Both the position numbers and the translations under genes were made by a program. The notes beneath the pieces are model-generated. The model searched no databases, had not been told where the DNA came from, and worked only from the letters and a program-made list of their open reading frames with translations. From positions 1 to 23,363 of the forward strand of contig WAMZ01000039.1 in the NCBI GenBank assembly GCA_015522055.1: a stretch of DNA of 23,363 nt. Reading direction: 5' to 3'. Source of the stretch: Candidatus Geothermarchaeota archaeon. Lineage in GTDB: Archaea > Thermoproteota > Nitrososphaeria > Geothermarchaeales > JDFR-13. Of this stretch, positions 16,132 through 23,363 are shown in pieces. Each line of letters starts with the position of its first letter. Position 1 is the stretch's first letter.

Positions 16132-17136
16132 ATGATCGTTAGGTATAGGGAGGATACTATAGGGTTAACACCCACGAGTGAGCTCGATATAGTTATCCTT
16201 TATTATATACTGTCGAGGCTGGAGGATGTAAATCTATATTCAGAGGTGTATTGGCAGGATAAGCAGGATATTGGTAGGAAGAGTATACGTACATCTAGGC
16301 GGAGGATTAAGGTGGAGCTAAGGCCATTGAACGTCTATGTCTCTGAGGATTTCAGGAGTATAAGGGTTACCGGGGCTGTGTTGGCGTCATATCCGGAAAA
16401 GTTCCTGAAGGGGCGTAAATTAGGTGTTGATATAAGGATGGGTGACAGTATCTCAGTTAATAGGACTGGGGATGTGGAGAGCCTAGTCTCTCTGGTTGAG
16501 TCTAAAAGAGATAGATGTTTGGTCGTCCTAGTACTGGGTCTAGATTCATATCTATTGGCCAGACTCTCAAATGATATGGAGGTGGTTAGCCAGCGCCGGT
16601 ACCTCTACTCGAAGCATGTATCGGAATCGGATGTGGATAGGTATAGGGAGGATGTCGCCTCTGACTTGGAGTGGGTGGTGAAGGCTAAGAGGCGGGAGGG
16701 ATGCGCATTGATAGTAGGCGCTAATATAGTCTCTAAAAGGTATGTCCCCCAGAGATATAGGCCGTTGGTCGATATATTGATAGAGGGGGATTTTGAAGGA
16801 GATGTTTCGGGGCTACTCCAACTGGTTAGGCATCAGAAGGTGCGTGAGGCCTTCGGAGATAATCCCTATGTCTCTAAACTAGCTTTATATGCAGAGACGA
16901 TGGCCAAGCTTGAGAGGGGAGAGGTTATATATGGCTATGAGGAGGTTTCATCGGCTGTTAGGTATGGCACTGTTAAGAAGCTTATAGTAACCACTGATCT
17001 ATTGTCCCAGAACCCTGATGCCATCGATATGGTTGTACATGGTTTGAAGAGGCGTTTGGATGTAACTATACTAAATAGGGGTGACTATGCATATCATTTG
17101 GTTGGCCGGTTCGGCGGCGCCGTAGCTCTATTTTAG
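16132..17136 (+). CDS. pelA: mRNA surveillance protein Pelota (Dom34)
   Basis: 334 residues, slightly shorter than the usual 340-355. Three domains are seen: an N-terminal Sm-like beta domain (about 1-130, RRRIKVELRPLNVYVSEDFRSIRVTGAV), a central eRF1-like domain (about 130-255, CLVVLVLGLDSYLLARL; ALIVGANIVSKRYV) and a C-terminal eRF1_3-like domain (about 260-334, GEVIYGYEEVSSAVRYGTVKKLIVTTDLL). There is no GGQ motif, as expected for Pelota as opposed to aRF1. With ABCE1 and aEF1-alpha it rescues stalled ribosomes. The last 9 bases overlap the convergent membrane-protein gene. Confidence 0.95.
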   Translation: MIVRYREDTIGLTPTSELDIVILYYILSRLEDVNLYSEVYWQDKQDIGRKSIRTSRRRIKVELRPLNVYVSEDFRSIRVTGAVLASYPEKFLKGRKLGVDIRMGDSISVNRTGDVESLVSLVESKRDRCLVVLVLGLDSYLLARLSNDMEVVSQRRYLYSKHVSESDVDRYREDVASDLEWVVKAKRREGCALIVGANIVSKRYVPQRYRPLVDILIEGDFEGDVSGLLQLVRHQKVREAFGDNPYVSKLALYAETMAKLERGEVIYGYEEVSSAVRYGTVKKLIVTTDLLSQNPDAIDMVVHGLKRRLDVTILNRGDYAYHLVGRFGGAVALF

Positions 17137-17421
17137 TAGCTCAAGTATTATGGGTAGGACCCCCTCGGTAAATACTGCTAGTATGAGCCCCCCTATCAAT
17201 ATATTCCTGCTCCTGTAGTTTAGGCCTGACGCACTATATTTAATCAACCCATATACTATTAGGATTATGTAGAGTGGCCTCAGTATGTATATGAATACGT
17301 CTATACCCTTCAGTAAAATGTAGTATATTATAGTCTTTAGGTTCTCGGCGAATCTATCTATCATCGGTTTATAGTCTGTCGAGTTTATACCCACCGTCTC
17401 TAGGATGCTGTTGAGCACCAT
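17128..17421 (-). CDS. Small membrane protein of unknown function
   Basis: 97 residues from the ATG at 17421-17419. I chose it because GGGGGTGT lies just upstream and a TATA-like TTAAAAA near 17459 puts the transcript start around 17433; a longer 112-residue frame starts 15 codons earlier but would precede that start. An amphipathic N-terminal part (ILETVGINSTDYKPMIDRFAENL) is followed by two membrane helices (FIYILRPLYIILIVYGLI and NILIGGLILAVFTEGVLPII). I do not recognise the family. The 3' ends of this gene and pelA overlap. Confidence 0.65.
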   Translation of the reverse strand: MVLNSILETVGINSTDYKPMIDRFAENLKTIIYYILLKGIDVFIYILRPLYIILIVYGLIKYSASGLNYRSRNILIGGLILAVFTEGVLPIILELLK

Positions 17422-17525
17422 GTTACACACCCCCATACAATTTGTTGCAGATATGTTTTTAAGCATATGAGTTTCGCATCGGATATATATTTAACCTCCT
17501 GCATACTAATTGAATTAGGATCGGG

Positions 17526-18698
17526 ATGAATACCGCCGAGTTTCTCTTGTCTATATTGGTTTTTTGGCTTGCCGTGTACATCGTTGGTAGAGTCTTGAAT
17601 ATAGAGGATTTATTACCATGGATTAGGGTGGGCCCATTCTACCTAATGTTTAGGAGTGAGAGGCTTAATAGGGTCCTAGTGAGTTTCAGTCTCTCGAGGA
17701 AGAGGATGCTTCAGAGGATCCTTGATATCGCGTCGGCCTCAGGAATAATTATTCTGGGTGCGGCTATATACTTTCTATCCCTTAGTCTAATGAGGTATTT
17801 TGAGGCTGGGGGTGGGGTGCAGACTGTTCAATTAATTATCCCTGGTGTAACTATATCGGTTGATACTGTTCTAAGGATGCTGCCAGCCTTAACTATAATA
17901 ATTGTATCTCATGAATTGGCTCATAAGGTTGGTCTACATACAGAGGGTGTCAATATTAAGTCTATGGGTGTCATCTTCTTATTCCTAATCCCCGGTGCGT
18001 TTGTGGAGCCTGATGAAGAGTCATTTAGGCGTTCAAATCCCCGCTCTAGGATGCGTATATTGAGTGCTGGTACATTTATAAACATGTTGATCGGCCTGAT
18101 GTTTCTCCCACTGGTCATTAATCCATTTGCGTTCCAGATGGTTATATCGCCTTTATATGGGCCGCCGTCGGGTGTATTGATTACTAGTATAGTGCCTAAC
18201 ACCTCACTTGCTATGCAGAGTGAGATCTCTGTTGGTGACGTTATTGTGGGGATAAATAATAACTCCATAAATGATTTGGCCAGTCTATATAGGGTGAGCC
18301 TCAGGCCTGGGGATGTGGTCGTGGTTAAATATATAGATATGGATGATGGCCTTATTCATACAGCTATATTGAGGGCGTCACCCGACCCCAATAATGCCTC
18401 GAGGGGTATACTTGGGTTCATACCCGCCAATTATTACCCCCCTAGGCTCCCGGCTCTCGACCCATATATACCCAACATTTTGTATGAGGTCTTCTTCTGG
18501 ATATACTTCCTTGGCGTCAATATAGCTATATTTAATATGCTCCCTATCTATGGCCTGGATGGATACGGATATATAGAGTCGCTGCTGGAGTATATGAAGG
18601 TTCCCCAGTCCTATAGGAGATATATAACGAGCTTCCTATTCTCCCTCGCGGTATCCCTTCTAGCACTGAATCTATATGTCTCATATATCTTGAGGTAG
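17526..18698 (+). CDS. Site-2 protease family zinc metallopeptidase (M50) with PDZ domain
   Basis: 390 residues, an intramembrane protease. Several membrane helices are seen (about 3-22, 68-90, 115-135, 145-160, 180-200, 325-342, 365-388). The zinc site is His129-Glu-x2-His133 (HELAH) in one helix. The third ligand is Asp345 in NMLPIYGLDG (337-346), a version of the NxxPxxxLDG motif. A PDZ domain at about 215-285 (GVLITSIVPNTSLAMQSEISVGDVIVGINNN) sits between them. Such enzymes cut membrane-bound regulators or leftover signal peptides. A TATA box (ATATATATTTAA, near 17488) precedes the ATG. The next gene follows after 6 bases, suggesting cotranscription. Confidence 0.93.
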   Translation: MNTAEFLLSILVFWLAVYIVGRVLNIEDLLPWIRVGPFYLMFRSERLNRVLVSFSLSRKRMLQRILDIASASGIIILGAAIYFLSLSLMRYFEAGGGVQTVQLIIPGVTISVDTVLRMLPALTIIIVSHELAHKVGLHTEGVNIKSMGVIFLFLIPGAFVEPDEESFRRSNPRSRMRILSAGTFINMLIGLMFLPLVINPFAFQMVISPLYGPPSGVLITSIVPNTSLAMQSEISVGDVIVGINNNSINDLASLYRVSLRPGDVVVVKYIDMDDGLIHTAILRASPDPNNASRGILGFIPANYYPPRLPALDPYIPNILYEVFFWIYFLGVNIAIFNMLPIYGLDGYGYIESLLEYMKVPQSYRRYITSFLFSLAVSLLALNLYVSYILR

Positions 18699-18704
18699 GT
18701 ATGA

Positions 18705-19619
18705 ATGAAGTGTAGCTACTGTGATCGTCCAGCTATATATAGGAGGAGATATAGTGGGGAGAATTTGTGTAGGAGGCATTTTATAAAGACGGTTGATGAG
18801 AAGGTGTATAAGTCGGTTAGGGGATATCTGACTAGGGGGAGTAGGATAGGGTTGGCCGTCTCTGGTGGTAAGGATAGCCTTACCATGGCATATATAGTTG
18901 GGAAGATAGTTAGGCGGGTAGGCGGCCATATAGATTTGGTGGCACTAATAGTGGATGAGGGTATATCTGGCTACCGGGATAGATCGGTTGAGGTTGCTAC
19001 GGAGCAGCTGGGTAGATGGGGTGTGCGGTATAGGGTTGGTAGGGTATATGAGTATTTCGAGACTACTGTGGATAAGCTTGTATCGAGTAATGATAAGAAC
19101 CTGTCATGTACCTATTGTGGCCTATTGCGAAGGAGGGTTTTGAACTACTTGGCTGAGGAGGAGGGTGTAGATAGGCTGTTTACCGGCCACAACGCCAGCG
19201 ATATAGCGCAGACAATACTCTTGAATATGTTTCAAGGCAATGTTAGGAATATAATGTATGAGACGGAGGCGCCTGAAGCCGTTCAACGGATATATCCCCT
19301 GGGTAGGATATTGGAGCAGGAGGTGACTCTATACGCCCATTTAGCCGGGATAGATTATTACGATAAGCCGTGCCCATATACACGGTACAGCATTAGGAAT
19401 GATATAAGGAATTTCCTGACTTATATGGAGAATAAGAGGCCTGGTATAACCTTCAGCTTAATCGCCTCCGCTGGGAAGATTAGGTCTGAGGTGGGGAAGA
19501 GGCTTAGGATGGGGAGCTGTAGTATATGTGGGCAGCCCACTACTAGGGAGGTATGTAAGGTGTGTGAACTTAGCATGAAACTGGGTCTACCGCTGCCAAA
19601 AAATATAAAAACTAGGTAG
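18705..19619 (+). CDS. ttuA: TtuA/Ncs6-type tRNA sulfurtransferase (TIGR00269 family)
   Basis: 304 residues. The order of domains is an N-terminal zinc finger (Cys3, Cys6, Cys22, His25), a PP-loop ATP site SGGKDS (53-58), three cysteines expected to hold a 4Fe-4S cluster (Cys135 and Cys138 in SCTYCG, Cys223 in KPCPY), the TGHN motif (160-163) and a C-terminal zinc finger (Cys272, Cys275, Cys284, Cys287). TtuA adenylates U54 of tRNA and inserts sulfur from a ubiquitin-like carrier, giving 2-thio-ribothymidine that stabilises tRNA at high temperature; Ncs6-type relatives act on U34. TGHNASDIAQT replaces the usual GHNLDDEAQT, a small deviation at the adenylation site. The sulfur-carrier gene is not in the window. 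Confidence 0.88.
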   Translation: MKCSYCDRPAIYRRRYSGENLCRRHFIKTVDEKVYKSVRGYLTRGSRIGLAVSGGKDSLTMAYIVGKIVRRVGGHIDLVALIVDEGISGYRDRSVEVATEQLGRWGVRYRVGRVYEYFETTVDKLVSSNDKNLSCTYCGLLRRRVLNYLAEEEGVDRLFTGHNASDIAQTILLNMFQGNVRNIMYETEAPEAVQRIYPLGRILEQEVTLYAHLAGIDYYDKPCPYTRYSIRNDIRNFLTYMENKRPGITFSLIASAGKIRSEVGKRLRMGSCSICGQPTTREVCKVCELSMKLGLPLPKNIKTR

Positions 19620-19623
19620 GTCT

Positions 19624-19634
19624 AAAATATAATA
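19624..19634 (+). promoter_or_regulatory. TATA box of tRNA-Ala
   Basis: AAATATAATAT lies about 25 bases before the mature 5' end of the tRNA gene. Confidence 0.5.
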
Positions 19635-19652
19635 TGCATTAAATACAGGTAT

Positions 19653-19747
19653 GGGCCCGTAGTCTAGTGGTAGGACAGGCCGCATCGGCCCCTGAGGCCG
19701 CCTTGGCATGGCGGAGGTCCCGGGTTCGATTCCCGGCGGGTCCACCA
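19653..19747 (+). tRNA. tRNA-Ala(GGC) with a likely intron 5' of the anticodon stem
   Basis: The acceptor strands GGGCCCG and CGGGTCC pair, followed by A and an encoded CCA. The D-arm is GTCTAGTGGTAGGAC and the T-arm CCGGG-TTCGATT-CCCGG. The best anticodon arm is CCGCC-TTGGCAT-GGCGG, giving anticodon GGC (19705-19707), alanine. Between the D-arm and this stem there are about 20 extra bases (from 19677). A bulge-helix-bulge can be drawn: outer helix GCCG/TGGC, bulges CAT and CCT, inner helix CGGCC/GGCCG, which would remove 18 bases at 19685-19702. That cut leaves two extra bases and an A-G pair at the base of the loop, so the true splice sites are uncertain. Confidence 0.85.
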
Positions 19748-19885
19748 TTTAAACCATTTAAATGATACTAATAGATGACTATACTATAGCATTGATTTAT
19801 ACTTTGTCTCGGGTTTTATTTACCTTTGTATAACACTCTATTTATTTCTGGTTATATTTGATTTTATCTAATTAATATTTTTATT

Positions 19886-21865
19886 ATGAGCCAGGGTGTT
19901 GGTGAGACTATAGATAGCCTTCTGCGTGAGGGGAGGGTATTCCATCCACCTAAGGAGTTGGTTGAGACCTCGAACGTCAAGGCTTTCATGGATCGCCATG
20001 GCATAGGGAGCTATGAGGAGTTGCTTGAGCGGGCGAGGGATATCGAGTGGTTCTGGAGTGAGATGGTTAAGGAGGTTGGTATAGAGTGGTTCGAGGAGCC
20101 TAAGAAGGTGCTTGAGTGGAACCCTCCATATGTAAAGTGGTTTGTCGGGGCGAAATACAATATTGTGCATGATGCCGTTGATAAGCAGGCCAGGATTAGG
20201 AAGAATAAAGTCGCCTATATCTGGGAGGGTGAGCCGGGGGAGGTTAGGAAGATCACCTATGGCGAATTATACAATGAGGTTAATAGGTTGGCCAATGTAT
20301 TGAAGGCTCTGGGGGTTGGGAGGGGGGACAGAGTCACTATTTGGCTCCCCATGGTTCCTGAGCTGCCTATAGCGATGTTGGCATGCGCCAAGATAGGGGC
20401 TATACATTCAGTTGTCTTCTCAGGCTTCAGTGAGAGGGCTCTACTGGATAGGATCCAGGATTCTAGGGCCAAGCTACTGATAACGGCCGATGGATTCTAT
20501 AGGAATGGTAAGGTAATAGAGCTGAAGAGTAGGGCTGACAAGGTGCTCGGTGAAGCCCCTAGCATCGAGAATGTCATAGTATTGGAGAGGATCGGTCTTG
20601 ATGGTATTGATATGAAGCGGGGGCGCGACTATTGGTGGCACGAGATTATTAAGGGCCACTCCAGGCACTGCGACACCGAGGTCATGGACGCCAATGACCT
20701 CCTATTCATTCTATATACATCGGGGACGACTGGGAAGCCCAAGGGTGTTATGCATGCCCACGGTGGATATGCTGTAGGGACCGCGGCTACCCTTAAGTTC
20801 ATATTCGACTTGAAGGAGGATGATATATGGTGGTGCTCGGCCGATATAGGGTGGATAACTGGTCATAGCTATATAGTATATGGCCCATTGATACTGGGTG
20901 TTACCCAGGTGATGTATGAAGGCGCCCCACTCTATCCAGAGCCCGATAGGTGGTGGAGCATCATCGAGCGGTATGGAGTGACTGTATTCTACACCGCACC
21001 CACCGCTATAAGGATGTTTATGAGGCTGGGTGAGAAGTGGCCGGCCCGGCATGACCTTAGTACATTGAGGCTACTTGGTACTGTTGGGGAGCCGATAAAC
21101 CCAGAGGCTTGGGTCTGGTACTACAAGTATATCGGGGGTGAGCGCTGCCCGATAATGGATACTTGGTGGCAGACCGAGACGGGTATGCAGATGATATCTC
21201 CACTACCGATAACCCCCTTAAAGCCAGGCTCTGCCACGAAGCCGTTCCCCGGGATAGAGGCGGATGTATATGACCCCAACGGAAACTCACTATATAAGAA
21301 GAATGTTGGGGGGTATCTAGTTATTAAGAAGCCGTGGCCGGCCATGCTTAGGGGGCTATGGAACGCCGAGGAGAAGTATATTAAGACTTACTGGAGCATG
21401 TTTGAGGGGATATACTTTACGGGGGACGCCGCGAGGGTGGATGAGGACGGCTATTTCTGGATACAGGGCAGGCTCGACGACGTCCTAAAGGTATCTGGGC
21501 ATAGGATAGGCAACTCCGAGGTCGAGTCTGCATTGGTGAGCCACCCGGCCGTGAGTGAGGCGGCGGTAGTCGGTAAGCCCCATGAAATTAAGGGAGAGGC
21601 AATAGTCGCTTTCATCGTGTTAAGGAGTGGCTATGAACCGAGTGAGGGGTTGAAGCAGGAGCTTAGGGAGCATGTAGCCAGGGAGATAGGTAAGATAGCT
21701 AGGCCCGATGAAATATACTTCGTGACCGACCTACCTAAGACCAGGAGTGGGAAGATAATGCGTAGGGTATGTAGAGCCGTCCTACTAGGTATGGACCCAG
21801 GTGACGTCTCCACCCTGGCCAATCCAGAGGCAGTAGACGTTATTAGGGGGGCTGTAGGCAGGTAA
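19886..21865 (+). CDS. acs: Acetate-CoA ligase (AMP-forming acetyl-CoA synthetase)
   Basis: 659 residues, the usual length. It makes acetyl-CoA from acetate, ATP and CoA through acetyl-AMP. Visible motifs are the P-loop-like YTSGTTGKPKG (277-287), DTWWQTETG (425-433, with the Trp that restricts the acyl pocket to short chains), the hinge GRLDDVLKVSGHR (528-540) and the catalytic Lys623 in TRSGKIMRR, which in many bacteria and some archaea is controlled by acetylation. The ATG at 19886 has no ribosome site and AT-rich boxes lie 20-30 bases upstream, so it is probably leaderless. Acetate is the likely substrate; propionate is possible. Confidence 0.95.
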   Translation: MSQGVGETIDSLLREGRVFHPPKELVETSNVKAFMDRHGIGSYEELLERARDIEWFWSEMVKEVGIEWFEEPKKVLEWNPPYVKWFVGAKYNIVHDAVDKQARIRKNKVAYIWEGEPGEVRKITYGELYNEVNRLANVLKALGVGRGDRVTIWLPMVPELPIAMLACAKIGAIHSVVFSGFSERALLDRIQDSRAKLLITADGFYRNGKVIELKSRADKVLGEAPSIENVIVLERIGLDGIDMKRGRDYWWHEIIKGHSRHCDTEVMDANDLLFILYTSGTTGKPKGVMHAHGGYAVGTAATLKFIFDLKEDDIWWCSADIGWITGHSYIVYGPLILGVTQVMYEGAPLYPEPDRWWSIIERYGVTVFYTAPTAIRMFMRLGEKWPARHDLSTLRLLGTVGEPINPEAWVWYYKYIGGERCPIMDTWWQTETGMQMISPLPITPLKPGSATKPFPGIEADVYDPNGNSLYKKNVGGYLVIKKPWPAMLRGLWNAEEKYIKTYWSMFEGIYFTGDAARVDEDGYFWIQGRLDDVLKVSGHRIGNSEVESALVSHPAVSEAAVVGKPHEIKGEAIVAFIVLRSGYEPSEGLKQELREHVAREIGKIARPDEIYFVTDLPKTRSGKIMRRVCRAVLLGMDPGDVSTLANPEAVDVIRGAVGR

Positions 21866-21952
21866 ATTCACCCCCAGTAGAGACCCCACCATCCCTTATT
21901 TATACAAAAATATACAAGGAATTATGTAGCTCTATGGACTAGAATATAGTAA

Positions 21953-21999
21953 TTGGAGGTGGTAGATCCCGGTTATCTATGCCTTTAAACCCCCTCCAA
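21953..21999 (+). promoter_or_regulatory. Inverted repeat enclosing a TATA box upstream of the first hemerythrin-like gene
   Basis: TTGGAGGTGG (21953-21962) and CCCCCTCCAA (21990-21999) are inverted copies with 9 of 10 positions matching. The 27 bases between them contain CCTTTAAAC (21982-21990), a good archaeal box A, which would start transcription near 22010, about 35 bases before the ATG at 22045. The arrangement could be a regulator-binding operator or an RNA-level hairpin at the acs 3' end. Confidence 0.4.
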
Positions 22000-22044
22000 C
22001 AATAGATAATAATTAGAATAATTCGGTTTAGCCTGTGGTCCTTA

Positions 22045-22485
22045 ATGGAGTTAATGGATATATTGGCTAAGCTGAAGGATGACCACAAAATTATAGAAGA
22101 TGTCCTACACAACTCCATAGCGATCCTAATCGGCTACAAAGAGGATGTCTACCTAAAGGAGAGGAGCAGCTTCTTCGGCCAGGTTAGGCAGTTTATAAGG
22201 AACTATGATAAGCTTATTGTTAGGCATTACGAGTTTGAGGAAACGTATCTATATCCAGACTTAATAAATGAATATGGAGATGAAGCAATGATCCTCCTAG
22301 AGGAGCATAGAAGACTCGTCCAATATAGAGATAGGGTTAAGAAGCTTGTTGAGGAGGGGGATTTAAAGGGTGTATTGGAGGCGCTTAGAAGCCTCTATGA
22401 CTTGGCGAGGGAGCATCTAAACCGTGAGACCAACCTACTTAAGAAATATATATCGGATAAGGGGGTTCCCCTGTCTATAGACTAG
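22045..22485 (+). CDS. Hemerythrin-like (HHE) domain protein 1
   Basis: 146 residues forming a predicted four-helix bundle. The di-iron ligand pattern is complete: His14 (DDHKIIEDVL), His61-x3-Glu65 (RHYEFEE), His88 (EEHRRL) and His124-x3-Glu128 (REHLNRE). Such proteins bind oxygen or nitric oxide, or store and sense iron or redox state; which one cannot be read here. The ATG at 22045 gives MELMDILAKL, which aligns with the next gene. It is the first of three tandem paralogues after acs. Confidence 0.88.
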   Translation: MELMDILAKLKDDHKIIEDVLHNSIAILIGYKEDVYLKERSSFFGQVRQFIRNYDKLIVRHYEFEETYLYPDLINEYGDEAMILLEEHRRLVQYRDRVKKLVEEGDLKGVLEALRSLYDLAREHLNRETNLLKKYISDKGVPLSID

Positions 22486-22547
22486 CCCCGGCCTAGTTTC
22501 CAGACATATATGTAGCCATAATAAATAATATTTTTAGGTTGTATATC

Positions 22548-22649
22548 ATGGAGCTGGTGTCTACATGCCTACCTAATGAATATCTGGCAGCCACTTCTCA
22601 CATGGTGGTGCACCCTAAGTATATGGCAGGGTGTGTATCGTGGAGTTGA
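22548..22649 (+). CDS. Possible short upstream ORF
   Basis: ATG at 22548 opens a 33-codon frame ending in TGA at 22647-22649, overlapping the start of the second hemerythrin-like gene in another frame. The peptide begins MELVSTCLPNEY and has two Cys and two His. There is no clear ribosome site, but a T-rich/AT-rich stretch (AATAATATTTTTAGG) lies about 20 bases upstream. It may be a chance frame or a leader peptide. Confidence 0.2.
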   Translation: MELVSTCLPNEYLAATSHMVVHPKYMAGCVSWS

Positions 22650-23080
22650 GGGGGGTTCTGGAGAAGATTGAGAGGGAGCATAGGCATATAAAGAATATGC
22701 TTATAGAGTCTACAAGGATGATTCTAGACGAGGGCGTCGACATCCATATCAAGGATAGGGATAGATTCATAAATAGAGTCAAGGTCTTCCTGAGGAATTA
22801 TGCGAGGCTCGTCAAGCCACATTTTGAGTATGAGGAAAAACATCTATTCACAGCACTACCAGATGAATATATAGAAAAGGTTGCCCAGTGGAGCCACGAC
22901 CATAGATGCATACTCGAGCTCCTGGAACAGGCCCAGGAATTCCTAGCCTTAGGGGATGTGGAGGGACTGATTAGAACTCTACAGACGCTATATATCATAG
23001 AGACGAGGCATACAGAGGAAATAGATACACTAGTCAGAAAGCTCAAGAAACAATACATAAAGGAAGAAGACCACCTATAA
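22640..23080 (+). CDS. Hemerythrin-like (HHE) domain protein 2
   Basis: I place the start at GTG 22640 rather than GTG 22631, because the product then begins MELRGVLEKI, aligning without gaps to the preceding paralogue (MELMDILAKL) and giving the same length of 146 residues; GGGTGTG a few bases upstream serves as ribosome site. The ligands His14, His61-x3-Glu65, His88 and His124 are at identical positions. The last Glu (128 in paralogue 1) is Ile here, with Glu126 and Glu127 beside it, so metal binding may differ. The sequence between the ligands has diverged strongly from paralogue 1, so the duplication is not recent. Confidence 0.85.
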   Translation: MELRGVLEKIEREHRHIKNMLIESTRMILDEGVDIHIKDRDRFINRVKVFLRNYARLVKPHFEYEEKHLFTALPDEYIEKVAQWSHDHRCILELLEQAQEFLALGDVEGLIRTLQTLYIIETRHTEEIDTLVRKLKKQYIKEEDHL

Positions 23081-23292
23081 ATTAGATTGATGAAGCCAAA
23101 CTATCTAAACTCAACTCGTTATAATCATAATAGATAACACCCTTGAAGCAACCTAAGATTAAGATCTGAAAATTTATCCTAAATCAATGTTATCCAGATA
23201 GATAGAAATTTCTATTGAGATTTGAAACTATAGCCAGCCAATTTATTTAAATATATTAGGATAACGATGTTAATATTGAATTATTGTTGGAT

Positions 23293-23363
23293 ATGTCTAA
23301 AGAAGAGGTTGTAAATAGAATAATTAATGAACATAGGCTCATTGAGGGAATGCTGTATGATTC
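23293..23363 (+). CDS. Hemerythrin-like protein 3, 3' partial
   Basis: The frame from ATG 23293 runs to the window edge without a stop, giving 23 complete codons. The residues EEVVNRIINEHRLIEGMLYD match the first helix of the two preceding genes (DHKIIEDVL, EHRHIKNML) and place a histidine at residue 14 exactly as in both. TTG codons at 23284 and 23287 are alternative starts. An AT-rich box (TTTATTTAAATATA) lies near 23241-23254. The family call rests on this short similarity and on position. Confidence 0.65.
   Translation, partial: MSKEEVVNRIINEHRLIEGMLYD

Noticed and set aside
19653..19747. tRNA-Val or tRNA-Gly identity suggested by the D-arm
   Set aside because: The only stem matching the 3' strand GGCGG is CCGCC, which frames the anticodon GGC (alanine).
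23087..23170. C/D box guide RNA (TTGATGA ... CTGA)
   Set aside because: The boxes are about 80 bases apart, the C box is imperfect and no D'/C' pair lies between them.

Overview
The window is from an archaeon, most likely a thermophilic member of the Thermoproteota (crenarchaeal side). The evidence is an archaeal-type information-processing set (Alba, a multi-OB-fold RPA-like protein, DnaG with an N-terminal exosome-type region, Pelota, class II methionine aminopeptidase, Sec61 beta, archaeal PheS/PheT and TyrRS), the families DUF2070 and DUF1512, an unlinked 5S rRNA gene, a K-loop H/ACA guide RNA, a tRNA that appears to carry an intron outside the anticodon loop, TATA-box promoters with short or no leaders, and codon use rich in AGG and ATA. 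I cannot name the genus.

Layout. 1-2063: the 3' end of a CruF-like carotenoid gene (+) runs into a convergent two-gene operon (-) of an amidohydrolase and a small unknown protein. 2162-6019 (+): Sec61 beta, a DUF2070 membrane protein, Alba and an RPA-like protein. 6037-6801 (-): a tiny membrane ORF, a SWIM zinc-finger protein and 5S rRNA. 6937-8393 (+): a DUF1512 membrane protein overlapping a membrane-anchored zinc ribbon. 8395-9854: methionine aminopeptidase (-) and archaeal phosphopantetheine adenylyltransferase (+), divergent from a very short shared promoter. 9931-16090 (+): pheS-pheT, an H/ACA-like guide RNA, tyrS overlapping a small Toprim protein, and dnaG, which is broken by a one-base frameshift. 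16132-19747: Pelota (+), a small convergent membrane protein (-), a site-2 protease, a TtuA-type tRNA thiolase and tRNA-Ala(GGC). 19886-end (+): acetyl-CoA synthetase followed by three tandem hemerythrin-like genes, the third cut by the window edge.

Most of the window is a core region for translation, RNA processing and membrane or secretion functions. The less ordinary parts are the dnaG frameshift, the H/ACA-like RNA between pheT and tyrS, the odd tRNA-Ala, the hemerythrin-like tandem array and a few small uncharacterised genes. I see no mobile element, CRISPR array or phage region.
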